Program-made: the position numbers and the translations under genes
Notes under the pieces: generated by a model
Database searches by the model: none
Told to the model about the DNA's origin: nothing
The model's input: only the letters and a program-made list of their open reading frames with translations
Assembly: GCF_030489605.1 (NCBI RefSeq)
Contig: NZ_JAUKFY010000004.1
Span: 62,001-126,000, forward strand
Source: Brevibacillus laterosporus
Lineage (GTDB): Bacteria; Bacillota; Bacilli; Brevibacillales; Brevibacillaceae
Direction of reading: 5' to 3'
Length of the DNA: 64,000 nucleotides
In this document: positions 38,717 to 47,129 of the stretch, piece by piece
Layout: every line of letters starts with the position of its first letter
How positions within the stretch are numbered: position 1 is the first letter of the stretch

Positions 38717-39346
38717 TTACTTGTTCTCAGCTTGTTTCCCCATACCTTGCAGAATAAAACTCATCGCTGTTTCAAATACCTCTATCGGCACCTCTTGATT
38801 TTCCCAATAAACCCATCTCATGCCTAAAAACTGTCCAATTGACATCAGACAATAAGCTAATGTCTCCTTGTCTAGTGAGCGAAAAGCCTTCTCCTCCATT
38901 GCAGCAGTCAAGCTTTTGATAAAGCCACTCGCCAGCTTATCATAGTACCAGCGATACAACGCCTCATCTACTAACACAGCCTGCTGTACGATCCCGTATA
39001 GGTTCCGATGCTCTTTTACCCAACGAAAAAATGCTTGGAAGCCAAGTCGCAAAGCTTCTTCATGGGAATGAGCTTTTGCCACCTCCAGCTTGATTTTGGA
39101 ACGTAAATCACGGCTTAGTTGTCTGATTAGCTCTTCATAAATTGCTTTTTTAGAAGAAAAGTAATTATAAAAAGTGCCTTGAGCTACTTGGGCCTCTTGG
39201 GTAATCATAACGATGGACGCTTCATAATACCCATTTGCACCAAAGACCTGTTCGGCTGCCGTCAATAATTTTTGTTTGGTTTCTAGCCCTTTTTTTGTCA
39301 TGTGTGCCGTGGCTGTTTGCCCTAGCTCTCGCTTTGTTTCTGACAC
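38717..39346 (-). CDS. TetR/AcrR-family transcriptional regulator
   Basis: 209 residues from the GTG at 39346, which has GAGAGG at proper spacing; an open frame reaches 39355. The N-terminal helix-turn-helix (about 15-65) shows the family pattern AAEQVFGANGYYEAS and GTFYNYFSSKKAIY. The C-terminal ligand domain is fatty-acid-regulator-like in style. It heads the acyl-processing operon, 19 bp before the acyl-CoA ligase gene, so it most likely represses its own promoter and responds to an acyl-CoA or similar ligand (inference). Confidence 0.88.
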   Translation of the reverse strand: MSETKRELGQTATAHMTKKGLETKQKLLTAAEQVFGANGYYEASIVMITQEAQVAQGTFYNYFSSKKAIYEELIRQLSRDLRSKIKLEVAKAHSHEEALRLGFQAFFRWVKEHRNLYGIVQQAVLVDEALYRWYYDKLASGFIKSLTAAMEEKAFRSLDKETLAYCLMSIGQFLGMRWVYWENQEVPIEVFETAMSFILQGMGKQAENK

Positions 39347-39367
39347 CTGAATCACCTCTCAGTTTTT

Positions 39368-39395
39368 ATTATAATTAATTTTCAGATTTTTTCAA
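39368..39395 (-). promoter_or_regulatory. Sigma-A promoter of the TetR-led operon
   Basis: TTGAAA (-35) and a perfect TATAAT (-10) are spaced by 16 nt on the minus strand, ~20 bp upstream of the tetR start. The spacer carries a TTAATTAA-like AT palindrome that could be part of an autoregulatory operator. Confidence 0.65.
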
Positions 39396-39469
39396 CATTA
39401 TTATCTCTTAAAAAGAAAAAGGACAAAGTGCAGATTATTCTGACTCACCCCATCCCTTTCCTATGCTAG

Positions 39470-39730
39470 TTAGCTTATAGGTTTGACCTTATCTAGATAT
39501 TGAGCATCTCCATTTTCTAAGGTGATATCCGGCTCTCTTGGTGAACTCTTTTCCTCATCAATTTTATACGGCTCCGTTTTTAATACTTCCCTGCCTTCTA
39601 TGATTACCGGTGTAACTTTAACAACAAATCTCTTGCCATCTATCCGCTCGAAAGGAGCATGCCCGCTCTTTTTCATATTTGTATACATTTTTTTGTCCTT
39701 GATTTGTTTAAAAGAAAACTCTAATCCCAT
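39470..39730 (-). CDS. Small uncharacterised protein (86 aa)
   Basis: 86 residues, ATG preceded by AGGAGA at good spacing, which is the main reason to accept it. It is charged, with no membrane segment or signal peptide and no motif I recognise (GKRFVVKVTPVIIEG is the most ordered-looking part, followed by a polar Asp/Glu-rich tail). It lies between the acyl-processing operon and a stretch of phage-like gene remnants, and its start overlaps one of these on the other strand by a few bases. It may be a phage-derived or orphan gene. Confidence 0.5.
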   Translation of the reverse strand: MGLEFSFKQIKDKKMYTNMKKSGHAPFERIDGKRFVVKVTPVIIEGREVLKTEPYKIDEEKSSPREPDITLENGDAQYLDKVKPIS

Positions 39731-40087
39731 CAGTTTTCTCCTGATGAGACTATTAGGGCATATAAACTTAGATTAGGTAACATAAAACACCTCTACCCTA
39801 TTAATTGGAATCAAATTGCTGATTTAATCAATAAGGAAACGGGTGAAAATTTTAGTGGGTCCAAGTATCTGAGATGATTCTTTCCATAAATGGAAGGCTA
39901 TAATGACGCTCTTTCTGCTGGTGTCAACAATGAAGAACAATTAAAAGAAATAGAAAATCAACAAAGAGAATTGGAAAAGGAAAAAATACAGCTTCAGGAT
40001 CAAAGTCGTGAGTATATAAATCTTTCACGCTATGATTCTCATTCTGAACATCTTAGAAATGAGATTTTAAAGGCTGCTATAATATAG
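39724..40087 (+). pseudogene. Frameshifted phage-like gene remnant
   Basis: Two open segments in different frames read as one protein. The first (to the TGA at about 39863) contains SPDETIRAYKLRLGN, then INWNQIADLINKETGENFS, a helix-turn-helix-like pattern common in phage genes of Firmicutes. The second (39890-40087) continues with EGYNDALSAGVNN and a Gln/Glu/Lys-rich coiled coil. There is no ribosome site before the second ATG and the frame changes between 39863 and 39890. The match to a phage family is from memory, not a search. Confidence 0.5.
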
Positions 40088-40819
40088 ATAATATAAATAG
40101 GTGAAGGCGGGGGATAATGGGTACTTATTTATCTACTTCCAGTAAGCTTACCATCTATATTTGCTACCCCTTCATTTCCAATTGCACCACACGAATTTTA
40201 GACTGCTAAGCTCCCATTTCGATATTCTAAACTTTCTCTGGTTGCTTAACTTCGTTTCTTAATCTAGTTAATAAGCTACGTTTGCTTCTTTCCATTCGTC
40301 TAGATTCATTACTCTCCTGTTTCTAACATGAATAGCTGGTTTGTGATGCACGGTCAATTCCGTTTTCAATAAGGAACCTGTACTCTTTATTATACATCTT
40401 TCAGGCAACGACACATAATTTGAAATACAATTGAGTTAAACAATTCTATTTATAAAATGACACCTATTAAAAGGTGTCAAGTAAAGTTAGACAAATTGAA
40501 GTCTATTGCTACGTGAAGAAATCCAACCTCTGTTAAAAAAGTTGAACTAAGGTCAGCATAGTACGTTGAAATCGGCAATCTTGATTTGGCAAGCAACAAG
40601 GGATCAAAACTTTACATGTTATGAATCTTGGTAATATGGTATCTGGACTTATCCATGTATCTGTTAGAGTGCAATCATCTGAAGATGTTATTTCTCAAAC
40701 TAAAATGGTTGCTGAAACTATTAGTGAAATGCTTGTTAAAAGGCAAAAACCTCAGGAATGATCTAAGTTGAAAAGCTTTCTGCACTAGTCTGGACATCCG
40801 ATTCTATGAATAAGCTGCT
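40088..40819. other. Degenerate intergenic region with hairpin and gene fragment
   Basis: No intact gene. A perfect 8-bp hairpin (TGACACCT, loop ATTAAA, AGGTGTCA) lies at 40458-40479; a T-run follows it on the minus strand, so it could end minus-strand transcripts or mark the edge of a lost element. The rest has frequent stops in all frames except for the fragment annotated at 40562-40761. Confidence 0.5.
40562..40761 (+). pseudogene. Short frameshifted gene fragment
   Basis: One frame reads YVEIGNLDLASNKGSKLYML and stops; after a frame change the next 46 codons (ATG at 40621) read on to a TGA as MNLGNMVSGLIHVSV, SSEDVISQTKMVAETI and a basic end. The smooth join suggests a decayed gene. No family is recognised and no ribosome site is present. 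Confidence 0.35.
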
Positions 40820-40871
40820 AAAATAAAAAATCCCCTCCCATGCGCAAACTAATGCTATCAGGAAGGGAATC
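40820..40871 (-). terminator. Terminator of pabA
   Basis: GATTCCCTTCC pairs with GGGAGGGGATT (11 bp with G-U pairs), followed by TTTTTATTTT on the minus strand. A separate 7-bp hairpin (CATCATG/CATGATG) lies between it and the pabA stop. Confidence 0.75.
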
Positions 40872-40899
40872 TTCATCATGCAACCACATGATGTTCAAC

Positions 40900-41553
40900 T
40901 TACATGACTAGACATTTTGGATGTAAGGTTTCATTCTCAGAGTCCTCTGGCTGTCCTTTTTCTGAAGAATGATATTTTCTGGTCAGCTCTGTAAAGTTTT
41001 CAACTAATTGCTGCCCAAATTCAGTACAAATTGACTCAGGATGGAACTGTACTCCCCAAACAGGCCGTTCTTTATGGCGCAATCCCATAATGATGCCATC
41101 ACCTGTCCATGCCGTTTTCTCAAGGCATTCAGGGAGCCTATCCTCAACTATTAAAGAGTGATAACGGACCACCTGAAAACTTTGTGGAATTCCTCTAAAC
41201 AACGCTGAATCATTATGCCATATGTTGCTCAATCTCCCGTGCATCGCCTCTGGTGCATGAATGATTTTTGCACCAAATATATGACCGATTCCCTGATGTC
41301 CCAGACAGACCCCAAAAATGGGAACTTCAGCGTTAAGCAAGGCGTCTTTGCAAATCCCAAAATCCTTTACATTTGTAGGGGTTCCTGGTCCAGGTGAAAT
41401 GACAATGTTATCAAACGACAGGTTCTCTAATTCCGACCATGTAAATTGATCGTTACGGACGACTGTTGGCAACACTCCACTTGTAGACGCGAAAAGTTGA
41501 TAAAGATTGAACGTATAGGAATCATAGTTGTCAATTAATAAAGTCTTCACAGT
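40900..41553 (-). CDS. pabA: Aminodeoxychorismate/anthranilate synthase glutaminase subunit (PabA/TrpG type)
   Basis: 217 residues from the GTG at 41553, which has AGAGGAG 8 nt upstream; an open frame reaches 41574. A class I glutamine amidotransferase: DNYDSYTFN near the start, oxyanion loop PGPGTP, nucleophile Cys in GVCLGHQ, and the His-Glu pair in FHPES. It delivers ammonia from glutamine to a chorismate-binding partner. The divergent gene at 41843-43375 encodes an aminodeoxychorismate-synthase-type partner. The C-terminal ~25 residues after the fold are polar and end in CLVM; their role is unknown. Confidence 0.88.
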   Translation of the reverse strand, partial: TVKTLLIDNYDSYTFNLYQLFASTSGVLPTVVRNDQFTWSELENLSFDNIVISPGPGTPTNVKDFGICKDALLNAEVPIFGVCLGHQGIGHIFGAKIIHAPEAMHGRLSNIWHNDSALFRGIPQSFQVVRYHSLIVEDRLPECLEKTAWTGDGIIMGLRHKERPVWGVQFHPESICTEFGQQLVENFTELTRKYHSSEKGQPEDSENETLHPKCLVM

Positions 41554-41842
41554 CTTTACTCCTCTCCACTGCAAAAGGGCATCCCCACATTGACTGGGAT
41601 TATTTTTTCGTAAATGTATCGTTTCAGGAAACTTGCTGTATCAATCATACGCGAATTTAGACTATCAATAAATCTTTTTAGGATAAGTAATTCCATCCAG
41701 ATGCCCTTGATGCTTTTACAAGTCTTTTGGACTTCTCAAAAAATATTTTTGCAATAGGGATCTGTTTTATGTAACTATCTAAGGGAGGAATTTTCCTGTA
41801 CACAATAATTACGTGACTAACATATACAAGGAGATGTGTATT
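41554..41842. promoter_or_regulatory. Divergent promoter region between pabA and pabB
   Basis: The 289 bp between the two divergent genes must hold both promoters. A weak candidate for pabB is TTGCAA with TAACTA 17 nt later near 41750-41780. No inverted repeat or riboswitch-like fold was convincing. Confidence 0.35.
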
Positions 41843-43375
41843 TTGTCTAACATTTCACCTCATTCAATTGTCCCTCAGGGAATATCACGCAAAAAGACAG
41901 ATACATTGCCAACTGTCAAGGTTATCAGCCGAAAATTAACGATGTATGTAGAACCAGAAAGAGTCTTTCTTCATTTATTCTCAAAAGAAGCATATACATA
42001 CTGGCTGGATAGCAGTCGCGTAGAATCTAATTTATCCCGTTTTTCATTTATGGGAACAAACGATGGTCCATTAAGCCGGGTTATTTCCTATGAAACAGCG
42101 ACCAAGCAGATCAAAATAAAACATTCTACAGGACAAAATGAAATCACTGAGAGCATTTTTGATTATTTAGACCGGGAATTATATAGCATGCAACAAGAAT
42201 CTACTGACTTGCCTTTTGATTTTAACGGAGGGTTCGTTGGTTACTTTGGCTATGAATTAAAAGCAGAATGCGGCGCATCCCTACACCACACCGCAGCAAC
42301 CCCTGACGCAATGTTTATCTATGCCGATCGGCTGATTGCTTTTGATCATCAGGAAAAGTGTATGTATTTGGTTAGCATTGTCCCAATTAATGATCTTGCT
42401 TTAGCTGACCAGTGGTTTGAAAGTATGGAACAAAAACTAAAAAACCTTCCCCTTCAGCCAGCTTTAGAAATTCCAGATACAGGTGATGCCAACCACCCGC
42501 TTTCCTTTCAATTAAGTCAATCACATTCACAATATGTAGATAGCATAGAAGCGTGCAAGCAATATATTTTGGATGGTGAAACATATGAAATTTGTTTAAC
42601 TAACAGAATCCATACGCAGGAGAATTTCGATCCATTGTTGACATATCGAATTCTACGCGAGATTAATCCAGCTCCTTACTCTGCTTTTTTCAAGTTTCAC
42701 GACCTAAGTATCCTATGCTCATCTCCAGAAAGATTTCTAAAAATCGATCAAAATCGGTTGGTTGAGGCCAAGCCTATAAAAGGTACAATAGCACGCGGCT
42801 CTGATTTTGAGGAGGATAGGCGTCTTGCAGAAAAATTACGCAGCAGTGAAAAAGACAGGGCCGAAAATCTCATGATTGTTGACCTTTTGCGCAATGATTT
42901 AGGGCTAGTATGTGAACCAGGAAGCGTTCATGTTCCCAAATTAATGGCCATTGAATCCTATCAAACGGTACACCAGATGGTATCTACAATTCAAGGAACG
43001 CTTAGACCTGAGCTGTCAGCAATCGATTGCATACGTGCTGCTTTTCCCGGAGGTTCAATGACCGGGGCTCCGAAATTGCGCACAATGACATTCATCGACG
43101 AATTGGAAACCAACGCTCGGGGCATCTATTCCGGAGCTATTGGATTTCTCGGATTAAACGGGACAATTGATCTCAACATTGTTATACGAACCATTGTAAT
43201 GTCCCCACAAACGACGACAATAGGTGTAGGAGGCGCCATTGTAAGTCTCTCTGATCCAGAACAGGAATTTGAAGAAATTTTGTTAAAAGGACATGCTTTG
43301 ATCAAGGCTCTAACGATTTCACGTTACGGCAAATTTGACGATCAGCTATGGAGGTTGCATGAGACGAAGTCCTAA
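41843..43375 (+). CDS. pabB: Aminodeoxychorismate synthase component I
   Basis: 510 residues from the TTG at 41843, which lies 9 nt after AAGGAG; an in-frame GTG at 41813 has no good site. The chorismate-binding fold is complete. Residues 311-315 read PIKGT; this Lys is typical of aminodeoxychorismate synthase and replaces the Ala of anthranilate synthase (PIAGT). FPGGSMTGAPK and the Mg-binding EEFE-like region (QEFEEI) follow near the end. It converts chorismate plus ammonia to 4-amino-4-deoxychorismate, for folate or for a specialised metabolite. No pabC lyase gene is adjacent. Confidence 0.88.
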   Translation: MSNISPHSIVPQGISRKKTDTLPTVKVISRKLTMYVEPERVFLHLFSKEAYTYWLDSSRVESNLSRFSFMGTNDGPLSRVISYETATKQIKIKHSTGQNEITESIFDYLDRELYSMQQESTDLPFDFNGGFVGYFGYELKAECGASLHHTAATPDAMFIYADRLIAFDHQEKCMYLVSIVPINDLALADQWFESMEQKLKNLPLQPALEIPDTGDANHPLSFQLSQSHSQYVDSIEACKQYILDGETYEICLTNRIHTQENFDPLLTYRILREINPAPYSAFFKFHDLSILCSSPERFLKIDQNRLVEAKPIKGTIARGSDFEEDRRLAEKLRSSEKDRAENLMIVDLLRNDLGLVCEPGSVHVPKLMAIESYQTVHQMVSTIQGTLRPELSAIDCIRAAFPGGSMTGAPKLRTMTFIDELETNARGIYSGAIGFLGLNGTIDLNIVIRTIVMSPQTTTIGVGGAIVSLSDPEQEFEEILLKGHALIKALTISRYGKFDDQLWRLHETKS

Positions 43376-43576
43376 ATTGCGTATATAACCCGAAGATCAG
43401 CGCTTAGAACATGAATGGAACAAAACAGCTCTGATGTATTTACTTTATTACCATTTATTTTATCAGCTATTTATCATCGTACCTTTTTGATGGCGAGACT
43501 GTTGTGAAAATGACAGTAACTCTCCTTCAAAAAGGGGATTCACTGAATAAATCAATGCTTTTAACGTCAAATAATA

Positions 43577-43622
43577 TAAAAAGGATAGAGCCAAGCTTTT
43601 ATCTGCTCGCTCTATCCTTTTA
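43577..43622. terminator. Bidirectional terminator between pabB and sucD
   Basis: A perfect stem (AAAAGGATAGAGC / GCTCTATCCTTTT) with a 17-nt loop has A-runs on one side and T-runs on the other, so it can end both the pabB and the suc transcripts. The other ~200 bp between the two genes hold nothing I can identify. Confidence 0.8.
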
Positions 43623-43655
43623 CAGCCCCTAATCTACTAGCTTAGCTAGATACGA

Positions 43656-44558
43656 TTAGTGAGTTTTACACTTGTCATATAGGCCTTTTTCTTTTAATAC
43701 GGAAATTAATAGCTCACCCATTACTGCAGGAGTCTCCGCTACCTTAATACCGCATTCGTTCATGACACGGATTTTTTCATCTGCTGTTCCTTTACCACCA
43801 GAGATGATAGCACCAGCATGTCCCATACGTTTTCCAGGAGGTGCTGTGCGTCCACCGATAAAGCCTACTACTGGTTTAGTTGCATGCTCTTTTACCCAAA
43901 GAGCCGCTTCCTCTTCAGCTGTACCGCCGATCTCACCGATCATAATGATCGCATATGTTTCCGGGTCTTCATTAAAAGCTTTTAGCACATCGATAAAGTT
44001 CGTGCCATTTACCGGGTCTCCGCCAATTCCAACTGCTGTCGATTGACCGATGCCTTCAACAGTTAATTGGTGTACCGCTTCGTACGTTAAAGTACCAGAA
44101 CGGGATACGATTCCTACATGGCCTTTTTTATGAATATAGCCAGGCATAATACCGATTTTGCACTCATCCGGAGTAATGACACCCGGGCAGTTTGGACCTA
44201 CTAGGCGAGTTTTCTTGCCTTCCATGTAGCGTTTTACTTTAACCATATCAAGAACTGGAATATGCTCCGTGATGCAAATAACCAAATCTAATTCAGCGTC
44301 AACCGCTTCTAGGATCGCATCTGCCGCAAAACGAGCTGGTACATAAATAACGGAAGCTGTTGCACCAGTGCTCTCAACTGCTTCTGACAAGGTGTTGAAT
44401 ACAGGTACGCCTTCTACCTCTGTACCACCTTTACCAGGAGTTACCCCACCTACGATTTTGGTTCCGTATTCCAACATTTGTTTTGTATGGAACAACGCTG
44501 TTGAACCTGTAATACCTTGGACGATTACCTTTGTATCTTTATTAATAAATACGCTCAC
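43656..44558 (-). CDS. sucD: Succinyl-CoA synthetase alpha subunit
   Basis: 300 residues, full length. The CoA-binding Rossmann part includes [11 protein letters not shown] near the start, and the phosphohistidine is His247 in MGHAGAII. With SucC it converts succinyl-CoA, ADP or GDP and phosphate to succinate, NTP and CoA in the TCA cycle. GTG start after GGGGGA. It is 20 bp behind sucC and is the last gene before the bidirectional terminator. Confidence 0.97.
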   Translation of the reverse strand: MSVFINKDTKVIVQGITGSTALFHTKQMLEYGTKIVGGVTPGKGGTEVEGVPVFNTLSEAVESTGATASVIYVPARFAADAILEAVDAELDLVICITEHIPVLDMVKVKRYMEGKKTRLVGPNCPGVITPDECKIGIMPGYIHKKGHVGIVSRSGTLTYEAVHQLTVEGIGQSTAVGIGGDPVNGTNFIDVLKAFNEDPETYAIIMIGEIGGTAEEEAALWVKEHATKPVVGFIGGRTAPPGKRMGHAGAIISGGKGTADEKIRVMNECGIKVAETPAVMGELLISVLKEKGLYDKCKTH

Positions 44559-44578
44559 TTATTTTTTCCCCCTAACCA

Positions 44579-45739
44579 TTAACCCACGAGTGATACAATC
44601 TTTTGAGCGCCGTCTGCCATTGAATCAGCAGAGGTAATGTTTAAACCAGAGTCTTTTAGGATCTGTTTGCCCAATTCAACATTTGTACCTTCCAGACGAA
44701 CAACCAATGGAACTTCAAGGCTCAATTGTTTCGCCGCTTCAACTACGCCAGTAGCAATAATGTCACACTTCATGATACCGCCAAAGATATTAACAAAGAT
44801 TCCTTTTACATTTTTATCAGACAAAATGATTTTAAAGGCTTCCGTTACTTTCTCAGCAGTAGCACCGCCCCCTACATCAAGGAAGTTGGCAGGATCTCCG
44901 CCAAAGTGTTTGATAATATCCATCGTAGCCATTGCCAGACCTGCACCATTTACCATGCAACCGATGTTACCATCTAGGGAAATATAGCTTAAATCATACT
45001 TGGATGCTTCGATCTCTTTTGGATCTTCTTCTTCCAAATCTCTATAATCCATGATGTCTTTATGGCGGTACAGTGCATTGGAGTCAAAATTCAATTTTGC
45101 ATCCAATGCCATTACGTTGCCGTCACCTGTTACAACTAATGGATTGATTTCAGCGATAGAGCAATCTTTTTCAACAAAGGCAGTGTACAAAGCAGTCATG
45201 AACGCTGCAGCTTTATTGATCAGCTCTGCAGGAATATTGATGTTAAATGCTAGGCGTCTAGCTTGGAATGGCGTTAAACCAACTACTGGATCAATATATT
45301 CTTTAAAGATTTTTTCAGGCGTTGCGGCTGCTACCTCTTCGATCTCTGTGCCGCCTTCCTCGGAGCCCATCAATACCACACGAGAAGTAGCTCTGTCTAA
45401 AACTAGACCTAAATAATATTCTTTTTTAATATCGCAGCCTTCTTCAATTAAAAGGCGTTTTACTTCTTTACCCTCTGGACCTGTTTGATGAGTTACCAAC
45501 GTTTTGCCCAGAATTTCGCTTGCGTAAGCTTTTACTTCATCCAGAGACTTCGCTACTTTTACGCCGCCAGCTTTACCGCGTCCACCTGCGTGGATTTGAG
45601 CTTTTACTACACATACTTTTGTACCTAGTTCTTTTGCTGCTTCTACGGCCTCTTCAACTGTGAAAGCTACTTTCCCGTTTGGAACAGTAACCCCATATTG
45701 TCGCAGAACCTCTTTTCCTTGATACTCATGAATGTTCAT
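44579..45739 (-). CDS. sucC: Succinyl-CoA synthetase beta subunit (ADP/GDP-forming)
   Basis: 386 residues, normal length. It begins [12 protein letters not shown], has the ATP-grasp fold with [15 protein letters not shown] near residue 45, and the [14 protein letters not shown] and VNIFGGI motifs of the family. It binds nucleotide and, with SucD, forms succinate from succinyl-CoA. ATG after AGGAGG. It follows odhB with a 143-bp gap containing a strong hairpin, so odhAB and sucCD may share a transcript with uneven expression. Confidence 0.97.
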   Translation of the reverse strand: MNIHEYQGKEVLRQYGVTVPNGKVAFTVEEAVEAAKELGTKVCVVKAQIHAGGRGKAGGVKVAKSLDEVKAYASEILGKTLVTHQTGPEGKEVKRLLIEEGCDIKKEYYLGLVLDRATSRVVLMGSEEGGTEIEEVAAATPEKIFKEYIDPVVGLTPFQARRLAFNINIPAELINKAAAFMTALYTAFVEKDCSIAEINPLVVTGDGNVMALDAKLNFDSNALYRHKDIMDYRDLEEEDPKEIEASKYDLSYISLDGNIGCMVNGAGLAMATMDIIKHFGGDPANFLDVGGGATAEKVTEAFKIILSDKNVKGIFVNIFGGIMKCDIIATGVVEAAKQLSLEVPLVVRLEGTNVELGKQILKDSGLNITSADSMADGAQKIVSLVG

Positions 45740-45809
45740 CTATTATCCTCCTGTTACCTGGTAGGAACCATTGTAATTCAACTATCTTGTACTACTTGCT
45801 TATAATAGG

Positions 45810-45865
45810 GGTCTGCCCCTTCCTCTCACTTGCTTCACCGCGCTCAGGCAAAGAAGAGGCAGACC
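45810..45865 (-). promoter_or_regulatory. Strong hairpin between odhB and sucC
   Basis: A 13-bp stem (GGTCTGCCTCTTC / GAAGGGGCAGACC, one G-U) encloses a ~30-nt loop on the transcribed strand. The 3' arm runs into CCTATTATAAG rather than a U-run, so an mRNA-processing or 3'-stabilising role is more likely than full termination. Confidence 0.5.
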
Positions 45866-45882
45866 GTATTCACACGTGGATG

Positions 45883-47124
45883 TTAGCCTTCTAGCAATAG
45901 AGATTCTGGATCTTCCAATAGATTTTTCACTGTTACTAAGAAACCTACTGCTTCCCGACCGTCAACAATTCTGTGATCGTAGGAAAGTGCGATATACATC
46001 ATCGGTCTGTTTTCCATACGGTCTTGATCAATCGCCACTGGACGAGTCTGGATTGTATGCATCCCGAGAATACCTACCTGTGGAGCATTTAGAATTGGGG
46101 TAGACAATAGTGAACCGAATACGCCGCCGTTTGTAATCGTAAAGGTTCCGCCTTGCAAGTCAGACAAGGCTAGTTTGTTTTCTCTTGCTTTTACAGCCAA
46201 ATCGCCAATTCCTTTTTCAATTTCAGCAAAGCTCATACGATCTGCATCGCGAACGACTGGGACTACCAAGCCTTCCGGTGCAGACACAGCAATACCGATA
46301 TCATAGAATTTCTTCACTACGATTTCATCGCCTTGAATCTCAGCGTTTAGGAGCGGGTATTTTTTCAACGCTCCAATAACAGCTTTCGTAAAGAAGGACA
46401 TAAAGCCAAGTTTTACATTATTTTTCTTTTCAAATGCATCTTTACGTTTGTTGCGTAATGCCATGATCGCTGTCATATCTACTTCGTTAAAAGTAGTTAG
46501 CATCGCTGCAGTCTGTTGTACTTCTACTAAGCGTTTTGCAATCGTTTGACGGCGGCGAGACATTCTTTGACGTTCAACTGGTTTAGCAGGGTTAACCTCT
46601 TCAGCCTGCGGTTGTGCTTTTGGAGCAGGAGCTGCTTGTTTTGGTGCAGCCACTTGCTGACTTGGGTCAAAGGTAGAAACATCTTGTTTGCGAACGCGGC
46701 CTAACGGATCGATTGTAGCCACTTCATTAAGATCAATTCCACGTTCTCTAGCATGCTTTCTAGCTGCTGGAGAAGCTACTACAGATTGTTTACTTTCTTC
46801 TTGAGTAACAGCCGGTTGCGCTTTGACTTCTGGCGCAGGTTGAGAAGTTGGCTTTGGTTTGCTTTCCGCTTTTGGTGTTGATGCTGCCCCAGCTTCATCA
46901 ATAACTGCGATGGTTTCACCCACTTTAACGGTGTCACCCTCTTCTTTTAATACTTGCGTTAACACACCTTCATTTTCAGCGATAATTTCTACGTTTACTT
47001 TATCGGTTTCCAATTCAAGCAGGATATCCCCCATGGCTACTGCTTCACCTTGCTGTTTAAGCCATTTACCTACTGTTCCCTCTGAAATGGATTCTGCTAA
47101 TTCTGGTACTTTTACCTCTGCCAT
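45883..47124 (-). CDS. odhB: Dihydrolipoyllysine succinyltransferase, E2 of 2-oxoglutarate dehydrogenase
   Basis: About 413 residues from the ATG at 47124 (AAGGG upstream; a GTG three codons earlier overlaps the odhA stop). Lipoyl domain at 1-75 with the lipoylated Lys in ETDKVNVE; a Pro/Ala/Gln-rich linker; an E1/E3-binding domain near 115-155 ([15 protein letters not shown]); a second linker; and the catalytic domain with [10 protein letters not shown] at the end. It transfers succinyl groups to CoA. It directly follows odhA. The E3 gene is not in the window, as is normal for Bacillus. Confidence 0.97.
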   Translation of the reverse strand: MAEVKVPELAESISEGTVGKWLKQQGEAVAMGDILLELETDKVNVEIIAENEGVLTQVLKEEGDTVKVGETIAVIDEAGAASTPKAESKPKPTSQPAPEVKAQPAVTQEESKQSVVASPAARKHARERGIDLNEVATIDPLGRVRKQDVSTFDPSQQVAAPKQAAPAPKAQPQAEEVNPAKPVERQRMSRRRQTIAKRLVEVQQTAAMLTTFNEVDMTAIMALRNKRKDAFEKKNNVKLGFMSFFTKAVIGALKKYPLLNAEIQGDEIVVKKFYDIGIAVSAPEGLVVPVVRDADRMSFAEIEKGIGDLAVKARENKLALSDLQGGTFTITNGGVFGSLLSTPILNAPQVGILGMHTIQTRPVAIDQDRMENRPMMYIALSYDHRIVDGREAVGFLVTVKNLLEDPESLLLEG

Positions 47125-47129
47125 CTCTA

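Noticed and set aside
39522-39776. Plus-strand 84-residue open frame opposite the small gene
   Set aside because: No ribosome site and hydrophobic nonsense composition; the minus-strand gene has AGGAGA before its ATG.
40441-40520. Insertion sequence end at the TGACACCT hairpin
   Set aside because: No transposase piece, matching opposite end or target duplication was found.
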